Assembly (NCBI GenBank): GCA_021791715.1
Contig: JAJYWB010000057.1
Span: 1-42,386 of the forward strand
DNA from: Planctomycetota bacterium
Lineage (GTDB): Bacteria > Planctomycetota > Planctomycetia > Isosphaerales > Isosphaeraceae
Direction: 5' to 3'
Length of the DNA: 42,386 nt
The position numbers were made by a program, and so were the translations under genes. The notes under the pieces were generated by a model. It was not told the origin of the DNA, did no database searches, and saw nothing but the letters and a program-made list of their open reading frames with translations. Shown piece by piece: positions 17,942 through 26,718 of this stretch; position 1 is the first letter of the stretch, and each line of letters starts with the position of its first letter.

Positions 17942-18376
17942 ATGGAGAACGCGACCGTGGGGCGAGTCGAAACGACGGCGATCATCGAAAACCTGGAGGA
18001 TCTTTGGGCCGTGAAGAAAGGGATTCTACGCGCCGAGCAGGCTCGATCGGCCACCGTGACAAACGCGCTTGTGGATACCGGAGCGACGCTCCTCTCGATC
18101 CCCACTTCGCTCATCCAACGCCTCGGGCTTTCTCGTATCGGACAACGAAGAATCGTAAGCAGCGTCGGCTATTCCGAGGCGGCGATGTACGAAGCCGTCC
18201 GTTTGACGATCCAGGGTCGAACTTGCACGATGGACGTGATGGAGGTCCCCGACGGAGTCCCCGTTTTGATCGGTCAACTTCCGCTTGAACATCTCGATTT
18301 CGTGATCGATTCGAGAGCCCGAACGCTGATCGGCAACCCCGCGCATGGCGGCGAACATATTTATGAATTGCTTTGA
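17942..18376 (+). CDS. Small retropepsin-like aspartic protease family protein
   Basis: A 144-residue protein with LVDTGATLLSIP (catalytic Asp about 45), the DTGA signature of clan AA aspartic proteases, followed by a second hydrophobic segment (VPVLIGQLPLEHLDFVID) in which the ILG-type flap pairing of these proteins is expected. Bacterial members of this single-domain family probably work as dimers; substrates are unknown. There is no signal peptide. ATG 17942 is preferred because GGGG lies about 9 nt upstream; an in-frame ATG at 17918 would add eight residues. It follows the NfeD-like gene by 90 bp on the same strand, with no terminator seen between them. Confidence 0.78.
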   Translation: MENATVGRVETTAIIENLEDLWAVKKGILRAEQARSATVTNALVDTGATLLSIPTSLIQRLGLSRIGQRRIVSSVGYSEAAMYEAVRLTIQGRTCTMDVMEVPDGVPVLIGQLPLEHLDFVIDSRARTLIGNPAHGGEHIYELL

Positions 18377-18707
18377 TGATTTGTTTGTTGTTCGTACGTG
18401 ATTCTTCCGATCCTCGTCGACGCGACGCGATGAGGAGCGATAAGTCTCGCGGTTGATAAATTAGTAAACACAAATAATTTTGCGCGGTGATTTTATCGGC
18501 GCCGATCGTCGCTTTCGGATCGGCCGAGGGTCGTCACGGATTTCTACGACCTAGCCGGCTTTCGACCGCGATGGAGCGTCGGGTCCAAAACGGGTATATT
18601 GGTTCTTAGGGAATCATCCAACGCGGGCCGAGGCGGCCGCGCAAAACGAATCATTATTGGGTTTCATGGCCGGCGAATCGACGACCGGCCGAGAAGGATC
18701 GGGAACG
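18377..18707. other. Intergenic region, no gene seen
   Basis: This 331-bp gap lies between the retropepsin-like gene and D-ribose pyranase. The frame of the pyranase is open from 18657, but that extension looks non-coding. I see no convincing hairpin terminator or consensus promoter. Confidence 0.4.
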
Positions 18708-19103
18708 ATGAAAAAAGGTGGAATCCTCAACCCGGCGATCTGTTCGTTGCTCGCCGAACTTGGCCATACCGACGAGCTTTTGATCGTCGACGCGGGATAC
18801 CCGTTGCCTCACGATAGCCATGTGATCGACCTCACGCTCATTCCGGGAATCCCGCGCTTTCTCGACGTTCTTCGAGCGATCGCCGAGGAACTCGTGATCG
18901 AATCGATCACGATCGCCGCCGAAACGCACGAATATAGCCCCAAGATGCATCAAGAGATCCTCAGAATCGTCGGCGACGTCGATGTCGACGAGGTTCCGCA
19001 TCACGAGTTCAAGGAACAATCGCTCGACGTCAAAGGGATTATTCGAACCGCCGAATTCACCCCCTACGCGAACGTGCGAATCCTTTGCGGAAGCGCGTTT
19101 TAA
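18708..19103 (+). CDS. rbsD: D-ribose pyranase (RbsD/FucU family)
   Basis: 131 residues, the usual length of RbsD. It begins MKKGGILNP and has GHTDELLIVDAGYPLP, with the catalytic histidine at residue 20, followed by the conserved ending FTPYANVRILCG. The enzyme converts the beta-pyranose form of D-ribose to the furanose form, so that ribokinase can use it. The start is set by AAGGA at 18694-18698, 9 nt upstream of the ATG, and by homology to known N-termini; the longer frame from 18657 is not needed. No ribose transporter or kinase gene is nearby, so its sugar supply is encoded elsewhere or it serves a related sugar. A hairpin terminator follows. Confidence 0.9.
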   Translation: MKKGGILNPAICSLLAELGHTDELLIVDAGYPLPHDSHVIDLTLIPGIPRFLDVLRAIAEELVIESITIAAETHEYSPKMHQEILRIVGDVDVDEVPHHEFKEQSLDVKGIIRTAEFTPYANVRILCGSAF

Positions 19104-19144
19104 ACGCATATCAATCCAAACGGCGGCAAGCTCGACAATTGTCA

Positions 19145-19181
19145 ATCGACGGATCGATTTCGGATCGGCCCGTCGATTTTT
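19145..19181 (+). terminator. Intrinsic terminator after rbsD
   Basis: The arms ATCGACGG (19145-19152) and CCGTCGAT (19170-19177) pair, an inner GATC/GATC pair extends the structure, and TTTTT follows. It begins about 40 bp after the rbsD stop codon. Confidence 0.7.
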
Positions 19182-19235
19182 CTTCCCGCGAAGGTTTCAG
19201 GCGAGGCGATGATTCGTTTCGATCGAGAGTCGAGC

Positions 19236-19416
19236 CTTCGTGTCGATCTTCTCCGCGCCGTGCGCGCGTCTTTTGAGCGAACAATTGCGGAAAAGACGCC
19301 GATCCGATGAGCAAACGAGGGTTCGATCAAATGATCAATCAATAGCTTTCATGATATTATCAGAAGATCCTCGCTTGCTCTTCGGGGCGGTATGATCGCG
19401 GCTTCGCGGCGTTAGG
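19236..19416. repeat. Structured intergenic repeat, copy A
   Basis: About 180 bp, similar along its whole length to copy B at 19469-19650. Shared landmarks are the GC palindrome around GCGCCGTGCGCGC, CTTTTGAGCGAAC, GAGGGTTCGATCAAAT, ATGATATTATCA-like sequence, a CCTCGCT arm, and the final GTTAGGA. The long stem (about 19297-19320 with 19370-19393) has several mismatches, so this copy is more decayed than B. Confidence 0.8.
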
Positions 19417-19468
19417 ATTCGAGAGGAAAACGGAGGGTTCTCTCGTTCGAAGAATTGGTCTCTAGAAT

Positions 19469-19650
19469 CTTCGTCCGTATCTTCAGCGCGCCGTGCGCGC
19501 ATCTTTTGAGCGAACGAAAGTGGAGATTATACCGACCCGACGCGCAAGCGAGGGTTCGATCAAATAATCATTCGAAAGTTTTCACGATATTATCATAAGC
19601 CCCTCGCTCGCGCATCGGGTTGGTAAGATTGCGGCTCAGCCGCGTTAGGA
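19469..19650. repeat. Structured intergenic repeat, copy B
   Basis: The arms at 19530-19554 (ACCGACCCGACGCGCAAG and on) and 19601-19625 form a 25-bp stem with one G-T pair and two mismatches around a 46-nt loop. A perfect GCGCGC/GCGCGC hairpin lies at 19486-19500 and a short GCGGC/GCCGC hairpin near 19632-19644. The right end contains the stop codon of the dehydrogenase gene (19645-19647). Similar GACGCGCAAGCGAGGG palindromes are, as I recall, frequent between genes in planctomycete genomes. Confidence 0.8.
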
Positions 19651-20727
19651 AGTCGTCGGGTCGATTCGCTCGAGATTGGGGATCGCGACTTCGAGTCGAG
19701 TCGCCGGCGACGTTAATCGCTCCCAGTGCGCGGGTTCGAGCGGAATCCCCGCGGTCGAACGCTCCGCGAGCGTGCGTCTTTCGGGATCTCCTGGAAGCAG
19801 GATCGAATCGACACCGGGAGCTCGAGGGCAATCGGCGACAAACCGCGCGAGTTGCGTCGATTCGCGAGTGAGAGCCTCGCGTCCGGCGAATCCCGCGGGG
19901 TCGATCGCCAAAAAGACGACGTTGTTTCCTTTGGCGAACGCGTTCACACTCGGGTTGCTCGATCTTCCTCCCGATAAACCTCCCGCGAGCATGTCCAGTA
20001 CCAGACCGAGGCCGAATCCTTTATAAGCTTGCGCTCCCCCCATCGGCAAAATGCTCCCGAGCGGAGGCTCATAAAGGACCGACGAATCGGTCGTCGGATT
20101 CCCCTTCGAATCGAGGAGCCAGCCTTCGGGAACGGGCTTTTTACCGTTCAAATAATAAACGCGCACTTTTCCCTCGGCCACGACGCTGGTGCCGAAATCG
20201 AGGATGATCGGGTCGGTATCGGTTGGAACGCCGATGCAAAGCGGGTTCGTTCCGAGCCTCGGTTCGGTTCCGCCGGGGGGCGCAACGCGTTGACCCGCGC
20301 CTCCGTTATTCACGGTCGCTTCGAGGATCAGCCCGGCTTCGGCGGCGATCTCGGCGTATTCGCCCAACCTGCCGATATGGCCGCACGAATGAGCCGTCGC
20401 CGCTCCGAGTCCGAACTTGAGGGCTCGCTCGATCGCGTGATCGAGCAGCCTCCGCGCCTGCACCTGCCCCAAACCCCAGCCGCCGTCGCAAACCACGATC
20501 GCGGGGGATTCGCTCTCGATTTTCAAATCGACGCCGATTTTATATTCGCCCTTTTCGAGAAAATCAACATATTGAGGAACGCGAATCACTCCGTGCGAAT
20601 CGTGACCGCGAAGGTTGGAATCGACGAGGCTCCGAGCCGTGATCGAAGCGTCGGCGGCGGGAACGCCGACCGCCTCGAAAATCGACGCGACGAAATCGGC
20701 GAGCAAGGCGTGCGGTATGCGCGGCAA
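19645..20727 (-). CDS. Malate/L-lactate dehydrogenase family oxidoreductase
   Basis: 360 residues matching the Ldh family (type-2 malate/L-lactate/ureidoglycolate dehydrogenases, unrelated to classical LDH), which reduce or oxidise 2-oxo/2-hydroxy acids with NAD(P). Key segments are SNLRGHDSHGVIRVPQY (catalytic His about 45), GWGLGQVQA, HSCGHIGRLGEYAE and YKGFGLGLVLDMLAGGLSG. The length is normal. The exact substrate cannot be told from sequence. The start codon is TTG, supported by a GAGGAG site 8 nt upstream. The stop codon lies inside intergenic repeat copy B, so the last codons may have been shaped by the repeat. It is downstream of lptG on the same strand, separated by 215 bp. Confidence 0.88.
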   Translation of the reverse strand: MPRIPHALLADFVASIFEAVGVPAADASITARSLVDSNLRGHDSHGVIRVPQYVDFLEKGEYKIGVDLKIESESPAIVVCDGGWGLGQVQARRLLDHAIERALKFGLGAATAHSCGHIGRLGEYAEIAAEAGLILEATVNNGGAGQRVAPPGGTEPRLGTNPLCIGVPTDTDPIILDFGTSVVAEGKVRVYYLNGKKPVPEGWLLDSKGNPTTDSSVLYEPPLGSILPMGGAQAYKGFGLGLVLDMLAGGLSGGRSSNPSVNAFAKGNNVVFLAIDPAGFAGREALTRESTQLARFVADCPRAPGVDSILLPGDPERRTLAERSTAGIPLEPAHWERLTSPATRLEVAIPNLERIDPTTS

Positions 20728-20735
20728 AATTCCGA

Positions 20736-20741
20736 CTCCTC
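20736..20741 (-). promoter_or_regulatory. Ribosome-binding site fixing a TTG start
   Basis: GAGGAG on the minus strand, 8 nt upstream of TTG at 20727. No in-frame ATG or GTG sits at a better distance, so TTG is the probable start of the dehydrogenase gene. Confidence 0.75.
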
Positions 20742-20942
20742 AAGATAAACGGGTATGGAATTCCATTGCGATCGATCGTATCGGGCGATACGCTCTCTCC
20801 CTCGATCGATATTGTACTGGAATGAAATCGCGAAGCGAGCGAAACCTCTCGGCGCGGAGATTAGCGCTCTTTACGGAGAGATTAAAAGCCGAATGTTCTG
20901 AAACTCATTAAGTATAGATTATATTATATGTTGTGATAGTGG

Positions 20943-22205
20943 TTAAGTTCGAATGGAATCCCACCGCGCCGCGGCGAACGATCCGAACGCGACGAGCGGA
21001 ATCCAGGCCGCGAGTTCGGCTGGGAAAACGCCGTTGGCGCCCAGGAATTGCGTGAGGAAGAGCGTTCCGTAAAAGAGCCCCGACGACGCGAGGCTGAGAC
21101 CAAGGTTTATAAACATGTTGCGATCATAGCCGCCGAGAACTTGCGGCAGCGTGAAAAACAGGAGCGCGAGATTGAGGATCGGCCTGAGGATACGGAGGTG
21201 AAGCGAGACCGCGATCGCGGCGTGATCGAAACCGTTCGAGGGGTCCGAGATCGCGCGGACGAGTTCGGGTGTTGTTGCAAACATATGCCAATCCGTATTT
21301 TGAGTGAGCGCCGTGAACGCGAGATTGGATCTCAGAAAACAAGGTCCGCGGCCTCGGTTCGGTCGAATCGTCGCGATGATCGAGAGGACGTCGAGATTTT
21401 TGTTGAAGGAGAAGCCGCGATCGACGTCGGGATCGGATTCGCTTTTTTCTTTATCCTTATCGGAGACGGGGATCGCCGCCGGATAACGTTTGAGCATATC
21501 GGGGTTTAAAGGGATCAAGATTTTTGAGACCGCTTCGGATTCTTGATCGGTGAGCGGAGGCGCGATTTTGGCTTGATAAATCAGCCAGCCGCCGCGGAAG
21601 GGATGAGCGAGGTCGTCGGAGGGGATGTAGCGCGCCTGGGGGGATTCGATCTCGTGAAGTTCGCCGTAGACCGAAAAGTCGGCGTTGAACGCGAAGATCG
21701 TTTTGGAGCGGCGATCGGCCTCGCGGCCCGAGAACATGATCCCGTTGGCGTCCTCGCGGGAAAAGACGCCGACGGTGTTCACGCCGACGTCGGCGTGGTC
21801 GCGCTGAATCTCGTCGGCGTATTTCGGCATAAGAATTTCTTGATTTGCGACGGCGAGCAGGCTCGCGAACGCGGCCATCATCCACACCGGGCGGATCACG
21901 CGATGCGTGCTGATCCCGGCGGCGAGCATCGCTAAATGTTGATTATATCTTTGCATCCAGGTGACGGTGAAGATCGCCGCCATCATCGTGATGACCCCGC
22001 AAAGCCTGTCGAAGAAGGCGATCGTGTGCATCAGATAAAACCGCCCCATGACTTTGAAGAGGGCGATCGGGGTGGTTGCGATTTCGGTGAATTCGTCGAG
22101 ATTCGTGAACGCGTCGATAACGATATAAAGACCGACAAGCGCCGTGAAGCAAATAAAATACGCTTTGACGAAATCCCAGCAACGCTGACGGTCGAGGATC
22201 GACAT
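20943..22205 (-). CDS. lptG: LptG-like permease of the LPS export transporter
   Basis: 420 residues of the YjgP/YjgQ (LptF/LptG) family: three hydrophobic segments near the N-terminus (about 12-30, 55-80, 98-118), a large periplasmic beta-rich domain (about 125-330), and three more at the C-terminus (about 335-410). With LptB2 these permeases extract LPS from the inner membrane and pass it to LptC/LptA. The gene directly follows lptF (92 bp apart, same strand), the usual pairing. GGAGG lies about 9 nt upstream of the ATG. Assignment as LptG rather than LptF rests on gene order and is interchangeable at this level. Confidence 0.85.
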   Translation of the reverse strand: MSILDRQRCWDFVKAYFICFTALVGLYIVIDAFTNLDEFTEIATTPIALFKVMGRFYLMHTIAFFDRLCGVITMMAAIFTVTWMQRYNQHLAMLAAGISTHRVIRPVWMMAAFASLLAVANQEILMPKYADEIQRDHADVGVNTVGVFSREDANGIMFSGREADRRSKTIFAFNADFSVYGELHEIESPQARYIPSDDLAHPFRGGWLIYQAKIAPPLTDQESEAVSKILIPLNPDMLKRYPAAIPVSDKDKEKSESDPDVDRGFSFNKNLDVLSIIATIRPNRGRGPCFLRSNLAFTALTQNTDWHMFATTPELVRAISDPSNGFDHAAIAVSLHLRILRPILNLALLFFTLPQVLGGYDRNMFINLGLSLASSGLFYGTLFLTQFLGANGVFPAELAAWIPLVAFGSFAAARWDSIRT

Positions 22206-22297
22206 CGGACGAACCTCCGGAACTTTAGGGATCGAATCGAATCGGCCGCGATGCGACGGGACGAACCGTCGCGAGCGAGTTCACTTCCACTCGCACG

Positions 22298-23647
22298 CTA
22301 ATGTTTAAACACCGGGGGAAGCGCGAACAGCCCCGCTAAAATCGCCAGCAAAAAATTCCCCATCCAGAGCGCGATGATCGGATTGACGAGCGCCTCTTTT
22401 CCCAGATTCACCCCGGCGAGCGTCAGCGGATAATAAATTAAAATAATTGGGGTAAAGCATGTGATAAAAGCGCTTAAAAAATCACGCTTGGCGAACAGAA
22501 TGCCGACGGGAGCGCCGAGGATCGCGAAGAAAAAACCGCCGTAAGCGAGCGCGATTCGCAGATCGCGTTCGGTCTCGATCCCGTTGAAGCGTCGGTCCCA
22601 ATACGAATAAAGGACGTAAGCGTCGCGCACTCCCGACCAGTCGATTCGTTCGATTCGGCCCGCTCCGATCCACATCGCCGCGGTCGCCGCCTGAATCTTC
22701 CGCTCGCGCTCGAGATTGAACGTTAATCGCGCCTGCTCTCGAGCCATCTCGTCGAACGTCAACTCCTGAAACGGCAAATCGATGTTCTTCGAAAACGTGT
22801 CCGGAATCGGAATCTCAAACTCATGATTGTTCACAAAAGCGACTGAAGGTCTGTTACCCATGTTTTGAATGAGCGTGTCTTTTCCCAGGTGGACCAGCGC
22901 CGTGCGCTTGTCGACGTCGAACCGGATCGTCGCGGTCTTCGCCTTGATCACCGTGTCGTAACGGTTCGCGTCGGGATTCATCACCCCCGTCCCCACTCGC
23001 CTTTTAAACGTCGCGTCGATCATGTTCTTGCCGTCGACGACGTCGCGCACCTTGATCAAAAACGGCCAGTTCGGATTGTTGAACTCTCGTTGCTTTTTTA
23101 ATACTTTATAGAACATCTCTTCCATATTGCCAAATATAAACTTTTGCACACGATGATTCGCCGAGGGGATCCAATCGCGCGCCAAAAAATTGAGCAGGAG
23201 ACTCACCGTGATGCCGACGAAGACCGCCGGCCAAAGGACGACCGCGGCGCTCTGTCCCGCGGTTTTGATCGCGACGACTTCGTTGTCCGAAGCGACGCGT
23301 CCGTAAACGACGGTGATCGCGAATAAGAGCGCGACGGGAATCGTATACGGGAGGCTGCTGGGGACGATCATCGGGATGATGTGCGCGATGTCGCTCGGCG
23401 TCAGGCCCTGCCGCGCGGCCTCGGCCATCACCATAAATAGAACAAAAATACCCGTGATCATGAAAAGCGCGAGCAGGAACGTGCGCGTGATCTCGCGGAG
23501 GAGATAACGCGCCAGAATCCCTGTGAAATAGATCCGCACGAGCCCGGCGATTAGCAACCGTGTTTCCCTTCCCTTGCGTCCTTGCCCGGGGCGGGGGACG
23601 ACGACCGTCCGACCCGTCGCTCCGGAAAGTGATGACCCCTCAATCAT
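22298..23647 (-). CDS. lptF: LptF-like permease of the LPS export transporter
   Basis: 449 residues of the YjgP/YjgQ family. After a basic N-terminal stretch come ILARYLLREITRTFLLALFM and further membrane segments (about 45-70, 90-115, 135-160), a periplasmic domain, and three C-terminal segments starting about 360 (IALAYGGFFFAILGAPVGIL, a typical family motif). The partner of lptG downstream. The open frame extends two codons upstream to a TTG, but ATG 23647 is a better start; no clear Shine-Dalgarno is visible. It lies 45 bp downstream of the aminotransferase gene, consistent with one transcript. LptB, LptC and LptA are not in the window. Confidence 0.85.
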   Translation of the reverse strand: MIEGSSLSGATGRTVVVPRPGQGRKGRETRLLIAGLVRIYFTGILARYLLREITRTFLLALFMITGIFVLFMVMAEAARQGLTPSDIAHIIPMIVPSSLPYTIPVALLFAITVVYGRVASDNEVVAIKTAGQSAAVVLWPAVFVGITVSLLLNFLARDWIPSANHRVQKFIFGNMEEMFYKVLKKQREFNNPNWPFLIKVRDVVDGKNMIDATFKRRVGTGVMNPDANRYDTVIKAKTATIRFDVDKRTALVHLGKDTLIQNMGNRPSVAFVNNHEFEIPIPDTFSKNIDLPFQELTFDEMAREQARLTFNLERERKIQAATAAMWIGAGRIERIDWSGVRDAYVLYSYWDRRFNGIETERDLRIALAYGGFFFAILGAPVGILFAKRDFLSAFITCFTPIILIYYPLTLAGVNLGKEALVNPIIALWMGNFLLAILAGLFALPPVFKH

Positions 23648-23692
23648 CAACAACCGGCGGAAAGGCGTCGTCTTCCAGGCGACGCCGAACGA

Positions 23693-24976
23693 TCAAACCG
23701 GAATCGCGAAACATTCGGCGAAAGCCGCGGCGAGTCGTCTCGTTCCCTCGACGAGTTCAAAATCACGCGGGACGCCGAACGTCAGTCGCGCGTGATTTCG
23801 CGGCGGATCGATCGGTTCGCGCGGATAAGCGAGATCGCCGGGTACGTACATCACCCCCTCGGCGAGCGACCGCTCCATCAATAAGCCGCCTCGGCCCGTG
23901 TCGACCTCAGCCGGGAACGTCAACCAAACGTAAATCCCGCCCGCGGGATTCGTCCAGCGAACCCCCGAACCCGTCCCGAAATGCTCCTCAAGAGCCTGAA
24001 TCATCACGTCTCGTTTCGCCCGATACGATCGCCGCAACTCCTCGACATGACGCTCGTAAGAACCATCGCGCAGGATCACCTCGAGCAGTCCCTGGATGAA
24101 ATGCGCCGAGCCGAAATCGTGGCTCCCTTTCAACGCCAAAACCGGCGCCACGAGATCTTCGGGTAAAACCGCGTAACCGCAACGAAGACCGGGGCTTAAC
24201 GTTTTGCTGAAGGTGCGGGCGAGGATCACGCGATCGCGATCCGAGTCGTGCGACCAAACGCTCGCGGGCTCGGTTCCGCTGAACGTCAACCCGCGGTATG
24301 CGGAATCTTCCAGAATCAAAATTCGGCTCCGCCGCGACCACCGCTTGGCGATCTCGACGAGCGGACCGCGACGATCGTCGGCGAGGCTTAAACCCGTCGG
24401 ATTGTTGTGCTCGCTGACGGTATAAATCAGCTTGACACGGCCGAGTTCGCCGCGGGCGTCGATCTCGCCGAGGACGGCCTCGAGCGCGTCGAGTCGCATT
24501 CCTCCCTCGTCGCACGCGATCCCGATCGAACGAGCGCCGCGCGCTTTAACGACATCCAAAAAAACAAAATATGTGGGCGCCTCAACCAAAACGATATCGC
24601 CGGGATCGAGCAAAACCTCGGCGAGCAAATAAAGCATTTGCTGCGAGCCTTGCGTCAGCACGAGTCTCCCCGAAAGCTCGGCGAACGAACCCTTCGCAGC
24701 CCCCTCGCTCCGTTCAAGCCGGTCGATCAAATGCTCGCGAAGCCCCTCGTTCCCCTGGTTCGTGCCGTATTGGAGGGCGCGCGTCGCCGCGGGACGATCT
24801 CCAAGCAATTCGGCGGCCGCACGCGCGGTCAACTCGATCGGCAACGTCTCGTTGTCGACGAAACCCGCCGCCAGCGAGATCATCTTGGGGTCCGATAACG
24901 CGCGATGCATCATCTCGCCGATCGGCGATTCGCTCGCACGCGCCGAAATCGCACTAAACTTTAACGAGGAGTTCAT
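23693..24976 (-). CDS. PLP-dependent aminotransferase, class I/II (2-aminoadipate-transaminase-like)
   Basis: 427 residues, fold-type I. The motifs are LQYGTNQGNEGLREHL (substrate loop), LVLTQGSQQMLYLLAEVLLD (PLP phosphate contact), HNNPTG (Asn about 192), ILEDSAYRGL (Asp about 224) and TFSKTLSPGLRCGY with the PLP lysine at about 258. This set resembles LysN-type 2-aminoadipate or aromatic aminotransferases and the aminotransferase half of MocR regulators, but there is no DNA-binding domain. The substrate is not determined. It is the first gene of a tight run with lptF and lptG; no functional link to LPS export is known, so the linkage may be incidental. Confidence 0.87.
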   Translation of the reverse strand: MNSSLKFSAISARASESPIGEMMHRALSDPKMISLAAGFVDNETLPIELTARAAAELLGDRPAATRALQYGTNQGNEGLREHLIDRLERSEGAAKGSFAELSGRLVLTQGSQQMLYLLAEVLLDPGDIVLVEAPTYFVFLDVVKARGARSIGIACDEGGMRLDALEAVLGEIDARGELGRVKLIYTVSEHNNPTGLSLADDRRGPLVEIAKRWSRRSRILILEDSAYRGLTFSGTEPASVWSHDSDRDRVILARTFSKTLSPGLRCGYAVLPEDLVAPVLALKGSHDFGSAHFIQGLLEVILRDGSYERHVEELRRSYRAKRDVMIQALEEHFGTGSGVRWTNPAGGIYVWLTFPAEVDTGRGGLLMERSLAEGVMYVPGDLAYPREPIDPPRNHARLTFGVPRDFELVEGTRRLAAAFAECFAIPV

Positions 24977-25161
24977 GTCTTTATTCTTTTAAAAACGGAC
25001 CGATCGGGCCGATCTCTCCATGATCTCACTCTAACGGGCGGGTCGAGAGTGTCAAGATCGGCTCGATGTTTTGACGAATCGAACGTTTCCTTTCGCGACT
25101 TCGCTTCGCTTCAACAAAGCCCAAGGCCGCTGAGAAACGCTCGGCGCCGCGCTTCAGGGGT

Positions 25162-25818
25162 TCAATCGACCTCGCCGTCGGCTTCGTGATAGGCGAACGG
25201 GCGTGCGGTCGTTTCTTGGTTCGTCTGCAACTCAGAGAGTCGATTGACGATGTCTCTCAACACGAAAAGCGGCTCTTGAGACGCGTTGATCTTGAAAACA
25301 AGGCTGGGGTCGTAAAACTTGAGCGTGTCGATCGTCTCGTCCTCGAACGACTTAAGTCGTTTGAGAATCACCTCTTCGTTCATATCGTCGAGCCGATTCT
25401 CACGCAGCGCGCGGGCGCGAAGGCGGTCGCGCGCCTTCTCGAGATCGTCGACGATCAGATAAAAAATCTGCACGACGTCGAGCATGTGATCAAGACGTTC
25501 GGCCTGGTCGAAGTTGCGCGGCAGACCGTCGAGCAAGAGCGTATGCTTCTCGGGAAGCAACAACTCTTGCATCTCAAGAATCTGGATATGCCGTTCCCAG
25601 ATCCGCACGGTGAGGTCGTCGGGCACCATCTCGCCGCGCGACGTGTAATGGACGATCTCTTTGCCCAGCGTGCCGTATTTGGGGAGTTTGCGGAAAACGT
25701 CGCCGCACGAGATGTGAACCATGTCGGGGAGTTGTCCCAAAACCCCTCCCTGGGTTCCCTTGCCGCTTCCAGGCATGCCGAAGAGGAGAATCGTGCGGTA
25801 CTTATGCTCGGTCGACAT
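25162..25818 (-). CDS. adk: Adenylate kinase family nucleoside monophosphate kinase
   Basis: 218 residues. The P-loop GMPGSGKGT is at 14-22, followed by HISCGDVFRKL (NMP-binding), LLLDGLPRNFDQAERLD, and an arginine-rich region (RDRLRARALRENRLDD) where the lid would sit; the lid is short and lacks zinc-binding cysteines. It catalyses phosphate transfer between ATP and AMP in the cytoplasm. The sequence is divergent from the housekeeping adk normally found among ribosomal protein genes, so it may be a second, specialised copy. It is divergent from the histidine phosphatase gene (148 bp between starts) and upstream of the aminotransferase on the same strand. Confidence 0.82.
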   Translation of the reverse strand: MSTEHKYRTILLFGMPGSGKGTQGGVLGQLPDMVHISCGDVFRKLPKYGTLGKEIVHYTSRGEMVPDDLTVRIWERHIQILEMQELLLPEKHTLLLDGLPRNFDQAERLDHMLDVVQIFYLIVDDLEKARDRLRARALRENRLDDMNEEVILKRLKSFEDETIDTLKFYDPSLVFKINASQEPLFVLRDIVNRLSELQTNQETTARPFAYHEADGEVD

Positions 25819-25966
25819 CGGGCGTTCTCACGTTTTTGGGGGGGAAGTAAACGGCGGGAGCGGTCGATTCGAGTCGCGAAGCGGTTCGATTCGCCCCTCT
25901 CGCCTGATATTATCTTCCTCTCTCTCAGCCGATTTCGACAACCTGAGAATTGAAAGAAAAGCCGAC

Positions 25967-26602
25967 ATGAACGAGCCAGTAACGCGATTGTTTCTATTAA
26001 GACACGGCGAAACGGCGCTTCCCGATCGGCTTCACGGCGCCGAATCCGATGTCGGAATCGGCGAACGGGGCCGCGCTCAGGCCGAGTCCGCGGCGTCCTG
26101 GCTCGTCGATCGACATCCCGCCGCTCTTTATAGTTCAACGATGCGGCGAGCGCGCGAGACCGCGGCGATTTTGGCGAGGCGCATTGAGCTCGAACCGATC
26201 GCGATCGAAGGGATTCATGAAAGAAAGATGGGAGCGCTCAGCGGGATGCCGCGGGATCAAGGGCTTCCCGAGCACGATCGGCTTAAGAACGCCTGGAAAT
26301 CCGGCGATCTCGCGATGTCGAACCCGGGGGGCGAATCGTATCTTGAAATCCGTGATCGCGCTTTGCCGGCGTTGTCGCTTTTACTCGATCGTCATCGAGG
26401 CGAATCGTTCGTCGTCGTCGCTCATGGGGTGTTGATCCAGGTCGTCCTTTCGACGCTGATCGAGGGATTCACCGCGGCCGATCTCGACCGAGTCGGCATC
26501 GGCTTCGTCGTCCGCAACGAATTAATATGGAACGGATCGCGACTGAAGCCGATTTATCTCAACGGCGAAAAATACGTATGTGAATCGATCAGTGAACTTT
26601 AA
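25967..26602 (+). CDS. Histidine phosphatase family protein
   Basis: 211 residues with the phosphoglycerate-mutase-like signature LLRHGET (Arg12, His13 nucleophile), LYSSTMRRARETA, and the second histidine in VVVAHGVLIQ. The family includes cofactor-dependent phosphoglycerate mutases, alpha-ribazole phosphatase and broad phosphatases; its length and weak internal signature fit the small phosphatases. The frame is open upstream to 25721 but that part overlaps adk antisense and looks non-coding; ATG 25967 begins at the expected distance from the RHG motif. No strong ribosome-binding site is visible. Confidence 0.86.
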   Translation: MNEPVTRLFLLRHGETALPDRLHGAESDVGIGERGRAQAESAASWLVDRHPAALYSSTMRRARETAAILARRIELEPIAIEGIHERKMGALSGMPRDQGLPEHDRLKNAWKSGDLAMSNPGGESYLEIRDRALPALSLLLDRHRGESFVVVAHGVLIQVVLSTLIEGFTAADLDRVGIGFVVRNELIWNGSRLKPIYLNGEKYVCESISEL

Positions 26603-26718
26603 TTAATAATGGGTTTCGCGATCAAAGGCTCGTCGGTTCGCGTTGAGTTCAATCGTCGATTCTGATAAGATCGATTGGACCGATATCCCGCCTTTTTTCC
26701 GCCGATCGAGTTCCAACC

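Noticed and set aside
19549..19562. tRNA-like GGTTCGATC box
   Set aside because: It resembles a T-loop sequence, but no acceptor, D or anticodon stems can be drawn around it; it is part of the structured repeat.
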